A stretch of DNA of 64,000 nt, from the NCBI GenBank assembly GCA_017538965.1, contig JAFYHU010000005.1:37984-101983 (forward strand). Reading direction: 5' to 3'. The stretch is from Oscillospiraceae bacterium (GTDB taxonomy: Bacteria; Bacillota; Clostridia; Oscillospirales; Oscillospiraceae). A program made the translations under genes and the position numbers. Every line of letters begins with the position of its first letter. Position 1 is the first letter of the stretch. Below, one piece after another: positions 33,153 through 40,111 of the stretch. The notes beneath the pieces were generated by a model. The model made no database searches. It was not told the DNA's origin and saw only the letters and a program-made list of their open reading frames with translations.

Positions 33153-34524
33153 GCACCATCACCAGCTTCTTAAAGAGATTTCCGCGTTCTTCAAAGTTTC
33201 GAAACTGATCAAAAGACGCACAGGCCGGAGAAAGGAGAACCGTATCCCCTGCTTCTGCAATGCGAGATGCAAGGCTCACCGATTCTACCATGTTTTCGGT
33301 ACGGTACACAGGAAATTCCGAACCGGCAGATGCAGTATGAATTGCATATAGGATGCGGTCTGCGGTATCTCCGGTAACAATGGCTGCCTTTGCTCTTTGA
33401 CATACTTCTTCGCCCAGACTGTCAAAAGGCAGATGCTTGTCATATCCGCCGAGAAGAATAATCGGCTTTGTCTTCAATGCCCGGAGGCCGGCAATTGTAC
33501 GAGTTGGGCTCGAAGCGATCGAGTCGTTGATGTAGCGGACACCGTTCAGTGTTCGAACTTCTTCCAGGCGATGCTCAACCCCGGAAAAGCGCATGGCGGT
33601 TTCTCTGCAGATCTCTGGTGACACATAGCCTCGTACTGCTTCAAAGGCAGCAAGGTAATTTCGAACATTGTGCTGGCCGGGAATCCGAATCTCATTCGCA
33701 TTCATGATATATTCTTCCGTTCCGTCAGAAGAAACCCAGAGAATTTTTCCTTCTTTGCAGATGCAGCCCGGTCTGACCTCTTTGGTGTCGGAAAACCAGG
33801 AGACGCGGGAAGGCGCCAGGGCGGAATAATAGGAAGAATGGTCGTCATCGGCAAACAGAATCAATCGGTCGTCCGGTTTCTGGGATAGAAAAATGGAGCA
33901 TTTGGCATCAATATAATCCTGAAAATCCTTATGTTTATCCAGATGGTTCGGCGAGATGTTCGTAATTACTGCTGTATGAGGACGGCATTTCATAGAGTGC
34001 AGCTGGAAGGAAGACAATTCCAGAACGGCAAGATCTTCCAGACGCATTGAAGGGAGCTCACAGAGTAGAGGCTTTCCGATATTGCCGCCCAAATGCACGG
34101 TATAGCCAGCTGCTTTAAGAAGTTCAGAGATAATGGTGGTAGTCGTCGTCTTTCCGTCGCTGCCCGTTACGGCAAAAATCCGGCAGGGGCAGAGAGAAAA
34201 AAATACTTCCATCTCGGAAGTGACAACACTTCCCCTTTTTTTGGCTGCTTCCAGGTGCGGATCGAACGGCATCAGACCCGGTGTACGAAAGATTATATCC
34301 TGATGCAGATGATCCAGATAATCTTCTCCCAATTGCAGTTCAGCACCGAGAGAACGCAGTTTTTCCGCTGTATCACCAAGCTCTTCCCGAGTTCTTTTAT
34401 CGCAGGCAGTTACCTGTATGCCGGAACGGCAGAGAAGTTCGATCAGTGGAAGATTGGAAATACCGATACCGACAACAGCAACAGTACGGGATTGAATACC
34501 GTCCAGATAAGATTCTAAAGTCAC
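33145..34524 (-). CDS. murD: UDP-N-acetylmuramoylalanine-D-glutamate ligase
   Basis: The 459-residue Mur ligase adds D-Glu to UDP-MurNAc-L-Ala. The N-terminal Rossmann domain shows VAVVGIGISNLPL. The ATP-binding loop is VTGSDGKTTTTTIISELLK near residue 117, LELSSFQLHS near residue 165 and the NISPNHLDKH motif near residue 187 follow, with FSGVEHRLEEV, YINDSIASSPTRTIAGL and GGYDKHLPF in the C-terminal domain. Only murD is here; the rest of a dcw cluster is absent. It starts shortly after the rnpB terminator on the same strand. Confidence 0.96.
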   Translation of the reverse strand: MTLESYLDGIQSRTVAVVGIGISNLPLIELLCRSGIQVTACDKRTREELGDTAEKLRSLGAELQLGEDYLDHLHQDIIFRTPGLMPFDPHLEAAKKRGSVVTSEMEVFFSLCPCRIFAVTGSDGKTTTTTIISELLKAAGYTVHLGGNIGKPLLCELPSMRLEDLAVLELSSFQLHSMKCRPHTAVITNISPNHLDKHKDFQDYIDAKCSIFLSQKPDDRLILFADDDHSSYYSALAPSRVSWFSDTKEVRPGCICKEGKILWVSSDGTEEYIMNANEIRIPGQHNVRNYLAAFEAVRGYVSPEICRETAMRFSGVEHRLEEVRTLNGVRYINDSIASSPTRTIAGLRALKTKPIILLGGYDKHLPFDSLGEEVCQRAKAAIVTGDTADRILYAIHTASAGSEFPVYRTENMVESVSLASRIAEAGDTVLLSPACASFDQFRNFEERGNLFKKLVMVLE

Positions 34525-34550
34525 GGGGCACTTCCTCCTGTTTTTTCTGT

Positions 34551-34579
34551 AAAATCCTCCCCCGTCGGGGGAGGATTTT
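34551..34579 (-). terminator. Terminator of rnpB
   Basis: AATCCTCCCCC and GGGGGAGGATT form a long stem with a 3-base loop, with T-runs on both sides. Confidence 0.88.
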
Positions 34580-34583
34580 TGAA

Positions 34584-34930
34584 ATGAGCAAACCTGTAAG
34601 CCGGGTTCTGTCGAGAACGATCATCTATCTAGGCCTGCCGTTGCCGACAGGCTCAAGCCACCTCCTGAGAACGGCCGGGCCGGCCTTATGTTCTTCCACG
34701 GTGTTGCTCCGGATAGAGTTTACAGCGTCTTCATGTCTCCATGCGACGGGTGAGCTCTTACCTCACCTTTCCACCATCCCCTGCGCTTAAGGCGCAGGAA
34801 GTCTATTTCTGTTGCACTTGTCCGAGGGTCGCCCCTGGCGGGTGTTACCCGTTATCCCTGCCCTGTGGAGCCCGGACTTTCCTCATGCACAGGCTTTCGC
34901 CTTATGCCCGCGATCGTTCGGTCTGCTCAA
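34584..34930 (-). ncRNA. rnpB: RNase P RNA (bacterial type A)
   Basis: On the minus strand the conserved CR I element GAGGAAAGTCCGGGCTCC lies near 34870-34890, with ACAGGGCAGGGATAAC just after it. The 3' portion carries AGAACCCGGCTTACAGGTTTG near 34589-34612, the universal RNase P ending. The 5' GAGCA and 3' TGCTC ends pair. The RNA is the catalytic subunit for tRNA 5' maturation. The exact ends are estimated from the closing helix. Confidence 0.95.
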
Positions 34931-34947
34931 AAGAATACTGAAATATT

Positions 34948-34976
34948 ATTATAGTATGAGCAACTGTGAAAAGCAA
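34948..34976 (-). promoter_or_regulatory. Promoter of rnpB
   Basis: On the minus strand TTGCTT (34971-34976) and TATAAT (34948-34953) are 17 bases apart, immediately after the upstream gene's stop. Confidence 0.75.
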
Positions 34977-34981
34977 GAATT

Positions 34982-35800
34982 TTAATGACTGTTGAAGTAG
35001 TATAGAGCGGTACTGTCCGTCAAAACCGCATCGCATTTTCCGGCATAGAGCTGTGAGAAACACTCTGTTGTGCCGCCGGCCAGACGTGTAATCTGCCCAA
35101 GGCGTTTAACAAGCTTCGGATCTCGATTCAATGCATCCATGGCTTCGGGGGTGGATGGCATGACCAATTTCTTTCCATTCAGCATCATGCTGTTCATGGC
35201 ATAGCTGTTTGAGCGAACGGCAACGACAATATCGTTTTTGACATAAGGACCGTAACGGGAATAGATACGGCTTTCGACCTCGTCCGGATCAAGAGCGATA
35301 CCGCCCCAGGCACAGTCAATATTTCCCGAAGAGAGCTCTATATAGACATTTTCTTTTTCAATCGGCTGCATTTTAATATGCCAGCCGAGCTTCTCGCATA
35401 CAGCGATGGCAAATTCCACGTCAAATCCCCAGTATTCCCCATTTGCAGCATATGCCAGAGGGAAAGAGTTGATATCCAGACCGATAATAAAGTCTCTGTA
35501 TTCTGTAGCGGGTAGACTTTCAAGTCGGATTTCTGTCCTGGGAAAAGAAATGATACGCTGCCCGAACCATTTTACGGAAAGCTCCCCGAGCTTTCCCTCC
35601 TCATCCAGAGCCTGTATTGCGCCGATAATATAATAAGCGGTCGGATCGTCATTGCGAAATGCCAGAGAATACTCCTGTTCGACAAGAGTCTGTACCGCTT
35701 TGACTCCGTAGCCCGTGTTGTTCCCGCATCCGGAAAGGAGCAGACAAAAACATAGGAACAGCGCTGCATATCTGCATTTTCTTTTTCCGTAAGCAATCAT
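34982..35800 (-). CDS. Extracellular solute-binding lipoprotein, apparently circularly permuted
   Basis: This is a 272-residue lipoprotein with signal residues 1-24 and lipobox LLSGC (Cys25). It belongs to the amino-acid-type solute-binding fold (SBP family 3), but the order of elements is unusual. Residues 41-80 (EYSLAFRNDD, ending KLGELSVKWFG) resemble the C-terminal end of normal members. Residues ~103-140 (FIIGLDINSFPL, then GFDVEFAIAVCEKLGW) resemble their N-terminus. The protein then stops at CDAVLTDSTALYYFN, just where normal members continue into the piece found here at the front. I prefer the ATG at 35800 (AAAGGG 9 bases upstream) over 35818. No permease or ATPase genes adjoin it, so it may be a sensor or an orphan receptor. 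Confidence 0.82.
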   Translation of the reverse strand: MIAYGKRKCRYAALFLCFCLLLSGCGNNTGYGVKAVQTLVEQEYSLAFRNDDPTAYYIIGAIQALDEEGKLGELSVKWFGQRIISFPRTEIRLESLPATEYRDFIIGLDINSFPLAYAANGEYWGFDVEFAIAVCEKLGWHIKMQPIEKENVYIELSSGNIDCAWGGIALDPDEVESRIYSRYGPYVKNDIVVAVRSNSYAMNSMMLNGKKLVMPSTPEAMDALNRDPKLVKRLGQITRLAGGTTECFSQLYAGKCDAVLTDSTALYYFNSH

Positions 35801-35820
35801 GAAACGATACCCTTTCATAT

Positions 35821-36744
35821 CTATCGACTTTTCCCTCGAGAAAATACAGTCAGAATCGGTTCCGACGATGCCGCCGCCGGCGAAGCCGCTTCCATCCGGA
35901 TTTCTTGTTCCCGAAGTCGGTTATCCATCTGAAGTGTGTATTCATAAAACAGAACAGCAAGATCACCGATGATGTTTTCTGACATCCCACCATACCGCGT
36001 CATGACAGTCAGAATAAACGGATTCGGTGTATAAATAATCCCGGAAGTGTGATTCCAGTCGGAATCATCCCAATCATCATGGTAGCACCCATACTTCTGC
36101 GCGATCAAAAGCTCATCTCCGAGCTGCAGATGAAAATAATGACCGGGCTGTGCGTTCAGAAGGCAATCCGTCACATGAGGGAAGCGTTCAGACTCGTAGA
36201 ACAGCGTTTGCATTACGTCTGTCATGAAGCGTGCGGAAAAATAACTATAGCTGGCAAATTCCCATGGATAGTTTTCTTCCGGGATGGCAGAATAACGCTG
36301 AAACAATCTTCTGCATTCATCTGGCTGAGCTATGGAAAGCATGACAGAATAGGCAATGTCATTATTGGAATATGTCAGGACTTCTTCTTCAATATAAGAA
36401 AGGGGCATCCCGTAGATTTCTGACTCCTGCGACAGATCTCCTGCCGCTTCCCTTTCAGCCAGAATCATCATCAAGGGGACTTTATAAAGACTCGCAGAAT
36501 AAAACCAGCGATCCGGATTGTGATACCAGGTCTCTCCGGTTGCCGTATATACATAACCGACAGAGATCAGATCGGAAAGAATCCCATTCTCCTCCAGATA
36601 GGCATCCAGCATCTCTTGTATTTCCTCTGCATCAAGCAAAGGGAGCCTTTCTTCCGCAGCAGCAGAAGTCAGGGCAGGCAAAATGATGCCGATGAGCAGA
36701 AAGCAGTTCAGCAGAATAGCAGAGATAAGAAATCGGCGTTTCAT
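35821..36744 (-). CDS. Exported serine hydrolase of the class A beta-lactamase/PBP fold
   Basis: The ~307-residue protein has an N-terminal signal or anchor (residues ~5-28, ending near TSAAAEE). The penicillin-binding motifs are present as SASLYK (SxxK, near residue 83), TYSNND (SxN-like, near residue 128) and QKYGCY (KTG-like with Tyr in the middle, near residue 215), followed by SGIIYTPNPFILTVMTRY. It is therefore a plausible active-site serine enzyme acting outside the membrane on peptidoglycan-like or acyl substrates; antibiotic resistance should not be assumed. The ATG at 36744 follows GGTGAG; a GTG 12 bases upstream is the alternative. The stop abuts the solute-binding gene, so both are probably co-transcribed. 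Confidence 0.82.
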   Translation of the reverse strand: MKRRFLISAILLNCFLLIGIILPALTSAAAEERLPLLDAEEIQEMLDAYLEENGILSDLISVGYVYTATGETWYHNPDRWFYSASLYKVPLMMILAEREAAGDLSQESEIYGMPLSYIEEEVLTYSNNDIAYSVMLSIAQPDECRRLFQRYSAIPEENYPWEFASYSYFSARFMTDVMQTLFYESERFPHVTDCLLNAQPGHYFHLQLGDELLIAQKYGCYHDDWDDSDWNHTSGIIYTPNPFILTVMTRYGGMSENIIGDLAVLFYEYTLQMDNRLREQEIRMEAASPAAASSEPILTVFSRGKSR

Positions 36745-36812
36745 ATCGGAACTCACCAGAAAAGAGGATTAGAAAACAGCATTGCGTATCATACAGGAAA
36801 ACGCCTTTGAAA

Positions 36813-37637
36813 TCAAGGCTGATCTGTTAAATTCCCGTTCATGGGAATAATTTCGGTAATACGGGGAAGCATTCCGTTATAGAAACGCAGGTATCCTTCC
36901 AAATCAACGGTATCACCGACCTGAAGCTGCTGCAGTATTTCAATCACCTTTTCTGCATTCTCACACAGGGACGGCTTAACGGTAAAGCTGCATCCGGTCC
37001 CATTTGCGGAGGCTTTAAAGTATAATTCTGCGTTCTGATCTTCTTCTCCGGAATTATCCCATCCGATATACCAGACAGAATGACCATCCGGCATGGTTTC
37101 GATTTTCATCCCATGAAAGCATACCTTTTCATTCTGGTGACGAATTAATTCATCTGTTCCGATCAATGCCGTCATATCTGCCGGCTCGGAAATCCAGCTT
37201 CCGTCCAGCAGGACGAAAGACGCATCGGAAATCTCTAAAGAATCTGCCCAGTGACTTTTATATCCGGTCGCACGAATCAGCCGGCCCGGTACAAGATCCT
37301 CGTACTCATTTTCAGAACAATAAAGACGGGCCAGATAATAAGCACCGTCGGCATTTTGGGCGTAAACGGAACAAAAGCCATCATGCCAGCCTTCTTTTGC
37401 CTGCACATAACAGTCAACCGTTACACGACTGTCTTCCTGCGCAGCCAGATACTCCTGATACGTCATAACGGATTGTCCGTAATCTTCCTGCTTCGTTGAA
37501 ATCGAATCCGCATCCGCATCTGCTTCGGAAGACTGCGGGATGTCTTCGGGCACAACAGTCGAAGAAGACGGAGAACTGCAGGACGCCAAAACAATGCATA
37601 TTGTCAGAAGCATCAGCGTTATCATCGGTTTTTTCAT
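36813..37637 (-). CDS. Predicted lipoprotein with OB-like domains
   Basis: I recognise no named family. The 274-residue protein has a signal peptide (residues 1-17) and lipobox VLASC. An acidic, Ser-rich linker runs to ~60. The first beta-rich unit (residues ~60-140: SRVTVDCYVQAKEGW, then LARLYCSENEYEDLVPG and LEISDASFVLLDG) resembles a nucleic-acid-binding-like OB fold, and a second similar unit follows (VCFHGMKIETMPDG to VGDTVDLEGYLRFYNG). Surface-exposed OB lipoproteins of unknown function are common in Clostridia. AGGAGA precedes the ATG at 37637. It lies 20 bases after an rRNA methyltransferase gene on the same strand. Confidence 0.72.
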   Translation of the reverse strand: MKKPMITLMLLTICIVLASCSSPSSSTVVPEDIPQSSEADADADSISTKQEDYGQSVMTYQEYLAAQEDSRVTVDCYVQAKEGWHDGFCSVYAQNADGAYYLARLYCSENEYEDLVPGRLIRATGYKSHWADSLEISDASFVLLDGSWISEPADMTALIGTDELIRHQNEKVCFHGMKIETMPDGHSVWYIGWDNSGEEDQNAELYFKASANGTGCSFTVKPSLCENAEKVIEILQQLQVGDTVDLEGYLRFYNGMLPRITEIIPMNGNLTDQP

Positions 37638-37657
37638 GAATTGTCTCCTGTGCTTCG

Positions 37658-38887
37658 TCATACAACCTGAAAAAGATAAAATTTCAGATAATCGGTTTCC
37701 GGGATCGTCCACAGAACAGGATGATCCGCTGCCTGCTGTCGAGCTTCGATCTGCCGCAAGACCACCCCGGCATCCTCAGCCGCACTGAGCAGCATTTTTT
37801 CAAACTGTTCTGCAGGCATAAAATGACTGCAGGAGGCTGTTGCCAGATATCCGCCGCGCGGCAGCAGCTTCATGGCACGGAAATTGATCTCCTTATAACC
37901 GCGCTGCGCATTGGAAACGGTTTTCCGGGATTTGGTAAAAGCCGGAGGATCGAGAATAATCAAATCAAAGGGCTTCTCCCCGCTTGAAGCCAGTTTCGGA
38001 AGCAGATCGAATACATCAGCGGTCATAAACGTTATTCGGTCAGAGAAGCTGTTTTCTTCGGCATTCGCTCTGGCAAGAGCTATGGCAAATTCCGAAATAT
38101 CCACTGCGGTGACATGATCAGCTCCGCCTTTTACTGCATTGAGCGCAAAGGATCCGGTATGAGTAAAGCAATCCAGGACCCGCTTGCCTTTTGCAATTCT
38201 GGATACGGCAAGACGGTTGTATTTCTGATCCAGAAAGAAGCCGGTTTTCTGTCCGTTCTCTACATCCACCAGATACCGGATTCCGTTCTCCGTAATCGTC
38301 GTCAGCGTTGAAATATGCGTTGATTTTCCGTCAATATAAAACCAAGCTTTTTCCTGGGTTAGTCCTTCCCTTTCCCGGAGCGGATTGTCATTCCGCTCAT
38401 AGATTCCACGGATATTCTGTCCATCCCGCTGAAGAACATCCAGAATCAGCGGATAGATCATGGATTTGCGGATCTCCAGACCGTAGGAAAGGCACTGGAT
38501 CGACAGAAGGTCCGAAAACCGATCTACCGTGAGACCGGGAAAGCCGTCTGCCTCCCCGAAGATGATACGGCAGCAGCTGATATCATCTCCCATGACGGTT
38601 TTCCGATAGCTCCAGGCATACTCGATTCGTCTCTTCCAGAACGCCTCGTCAAAACGCTCGTTGGCATTCCGGGAAAGAAGACGAATCCGTATTTTGCTTT
38701 TCAGACTGATCAGGCCGGTGCCAAGATATTTGCCGCCTTCGGTAACGGCATCGACAAGCGCTCCGTTTTCAATTCCCTCTTCGCAGCATATAATATCCTC
38801 GGCGTAAATCCAGGGATGACCGTTCTGCACTCTGAGAGAAGCCTTCTTTGAAATGACGGCCTGCGGAAAAGAACGAGGTGTTTTCAT
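37658..38887 (-). CDS. 23S rRNA (cytosine-C5)-methyltransferase, RlmI-like
   Basis: The ~409-residue protein has an N-terminal PUA-like domain (VISKKASLRVQNGHPWIYAEDI), a central EEHEE domain with ENGIRYLVDVENGQKTGFFLDQ, and a SAM-binding Rossmann domain (VLDCFTHTGSFALNA near residue 224) with the catalytic-type motif LIILDPPAFTKSRK near residue 300 and TASCSHFM with Cys near residue 350. This fits RlmI/RlmK-type m5C methyltransferases that modify 23S rRNA. The ATG at 38887 follows GAAAGG; an ATG 30 bases upstream lacks support. Confidence 0.93.
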   Translation of the reverse strand: MKTPRSFPQAVISKKASLRVQNGHPWIYAEDIICCEEGIENGALVDAVTEGGKYLGTGLISLKSKIRIRLLSRNANERFDEAFWKRRIEYAWSYRKTVMGDDISCCRIIFGEADGFPGLTVDRFSDLLSIQCLSYGLEIRKSMIYPLILDVLQRDGQNIRGIYERNDNPLREREGLTQEKAWFYIDGKSTHISTLTTITENGIRYLVDVENGQKTGFFLDQKYNRLAVSRIAKGKRVLDCFTHTGSFALNAVKGGADHVTAVDISEFAIALARANAEENSFSDRITFMTADVFDLLPKLASSGEKPFDLIILDPPAFTKSRKTVSNAQRGYKEINFRAMKLLPRGGYLATASCSHFMPAEQFEKMLLSAAEDAGVVLRQIEARQQAADHPVLWTIPETDYLKFYLFQVV

Positions 38888-38943
38888 AACGAAACCTTTC
38901 AAAACCGGGAGATACAAGAGTTTTCCATCCCTTTTAAGAAGGA

Positions 38944-38975
38944 TTCTCCCAGAAAGCCGAGCAGCTCTGGGAGAA
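38944..38975 (-). terminator. Probable terminator of tRNA-Gly(CCC)
   Basis: TTCTCCCAGA and TCTGGGAGAA form a 10-base stem with a 12-base loop, followed on the minus strand by the weak run TCCTTCTT. Confidence 0.6.
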
Positions 38976-38981
38976 CCATTC

Positions 38982-39055
38982 TGGAGCGGATGATGGGAGT
39001 CGAACCCACCTTATCGGCTTGGGAAGCCGGAGTTCTACCGATAAACTACATCCGC
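38982..39055 (-). tRNA. tRNA-Gly (anticodon CCC)
   Basis: Acceptor GCGGATG pairs with CATCCGC. The D-arm is AGTTTATCGGTAGAACT, the anticodon loop is TTCCCAA, and the T-loop is GGTTCGACTCC. CCA is encoded. The anticodon stem has one mismatch at its outer end. Confidence 0.94.
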
Positions 39056-39142
39056 AGGGATCTTGTTTTCATCAATATAGCATAGATCAGGGCAAAATAC
39101 AAGAAAATTTCTGAAGCTTTTCTGAAGCTTTCTATCTATCCC

Positions 39143-39171
39143 TTGCAATGATGCAATCTCTGACGTATAAT
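39143..39171 (+). promoter_or_regulatory. Promoter of the metal exporter gene
   Basis: TTGCAA and TATAAT are 17 bases apart. A direct repeat TTTCTGAAGC/TTTTCTGAAGC lies just upstream, in 39105-39130, and could be a regulator site. Confidence 0.75.
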
Positions 39172-39202
39172 ACCACTACTATCTCCCGAGGAGTCATTCG
39201 CA

Positions 39203-40078
39203 ATGCTTGATGCCTTTCTGGATGCGCTGATTGATACCCTGAAGATTCTTCCGTTTCTCTTCGCCGCCTATCTCGCGATGGAGTATCTGGAAAGCCATAC
39301 CGAAGATCATATCCGTTCATTCGTCAAGAAAGCCGGATGGATGGGGCCGTTCTGGGGCGGTGTTCTGGGCGGAGTTCCGCAATGCGGGTTTTCGGCTGCA
39401 GCCGCCAACCTGTATGCCGGGCGAGCCGTTTCTCTGGGCACGCTGTTCGCCATCTTTCTCTCCACCTCAGACGAAATGCTGCCGATCATGCTGTCAGAAG
39501 CCGTTTCGCCCGTGCGAATCCTGAAAATCGTGTTTCTGAAGATGCTGATCGGAATTCTGTGCGGCTTTCTGATTGACGGATTCTGCCATATTCTTGCCAG
39601 CCGGAAAACCGGGCAGCCTGAAGACGGAGAAGGCTTTCTGATTGAACGGCTCTGCGAAAAGGAACACTGTCACTGTGAAAACGGAAGTATCGTACTGTCC
39701 GCATTGAAGCATACAGGCAACATTCTTCTTTTTGTCTTTGTCATCACGTTTCTGCTGAACCTCGGATTCTTCTTTCTCGGAGAGGATGCCATCGCACATG
39801 CGGTGTCTTCGCATACCGTGGCCGGACTCTTTCTGTCTGCCCTGATCGGATTGATTCCGAATTGCGGCGCTTCGGTTCTTCTGACCCAGATGTATCTTCA
39901 GGGAATTCTGCCCTCCAGTCATATGATCGCCGGGCTTCTGGACGGCGCCGGTGTCGGACTGCTGATTCTGTTTCGCGTTAACCCGGACCACAGAGAAAAC
40001 ATCCGCATTATGATTCTGCTTTACGGTATCGCTGTTCTTTTCGGATTTCTTATCAATTTTCTCGGGATCTCTTTCTGA
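39203..40078 (+). CDS. Putative 10-TM heavy-metal exporter (ArsP_2 family)
   Basis: The 291-residue membrane protein has two halves of about five helices. Each half carries a pore motif: GVLGGVPQCGFSAAAANLY near residue 54 and ALIGLIPNCGASVLLTQMYL near residue 212, giving an internal duplication with a conserved Pro-x-Cys-Gly. A Cys/His-rich cytoplasmic loop (CEKEHCHCENG, near residue 152) sits between the halves and suggests metal sensing. The family is annotated as arsenic or manganese exporters; the ion is not proven here. CGAGGAG precedes the ATG. Confidence 0.85.
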   Translation: MLDAFLDALIDTLKILPFLFAAYLAMEYLESHTEDHIRSFVKKAGWMGPFWGGVLGGVPQCGFSAAAANLYAGRAVSLGTLFAIFLSTSDEMLPIMLSEAVSPVRILKIVFLKMLIGILCGFLIDGFCHILASRKTGQPEDGEGFLIERLCEKEHCHCENGSIVLSALKHTGNILLFVFVITFLLNLGFFFLGEDAIAHAVSSHTVAGLFLSALIGLIPNCGASVLLTQMYLQGILPSSHMIAGLLDGAGVGLLILFRVNPDHRENIRIMILLYGIAVLFGFLINFLGISF

Positions 40079-40111
40079 TGGAGTCCCCTATCATCAAGGA
40101 GGCAATGAACG

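Noticed and set aside
35821-36744. Antibiotic-resistance beta-lactamase
   Set aside because: The fold motifs are present, but the KTG motif is KYG and the family has many non-lactamase members, so resistance is not supported.
39056-39202. Manganese riboswitch (yybP-ykoY) before the metal exporter
   Set aside because: The promoter leaves only about 25 bases of leader, too short for the aptamer.
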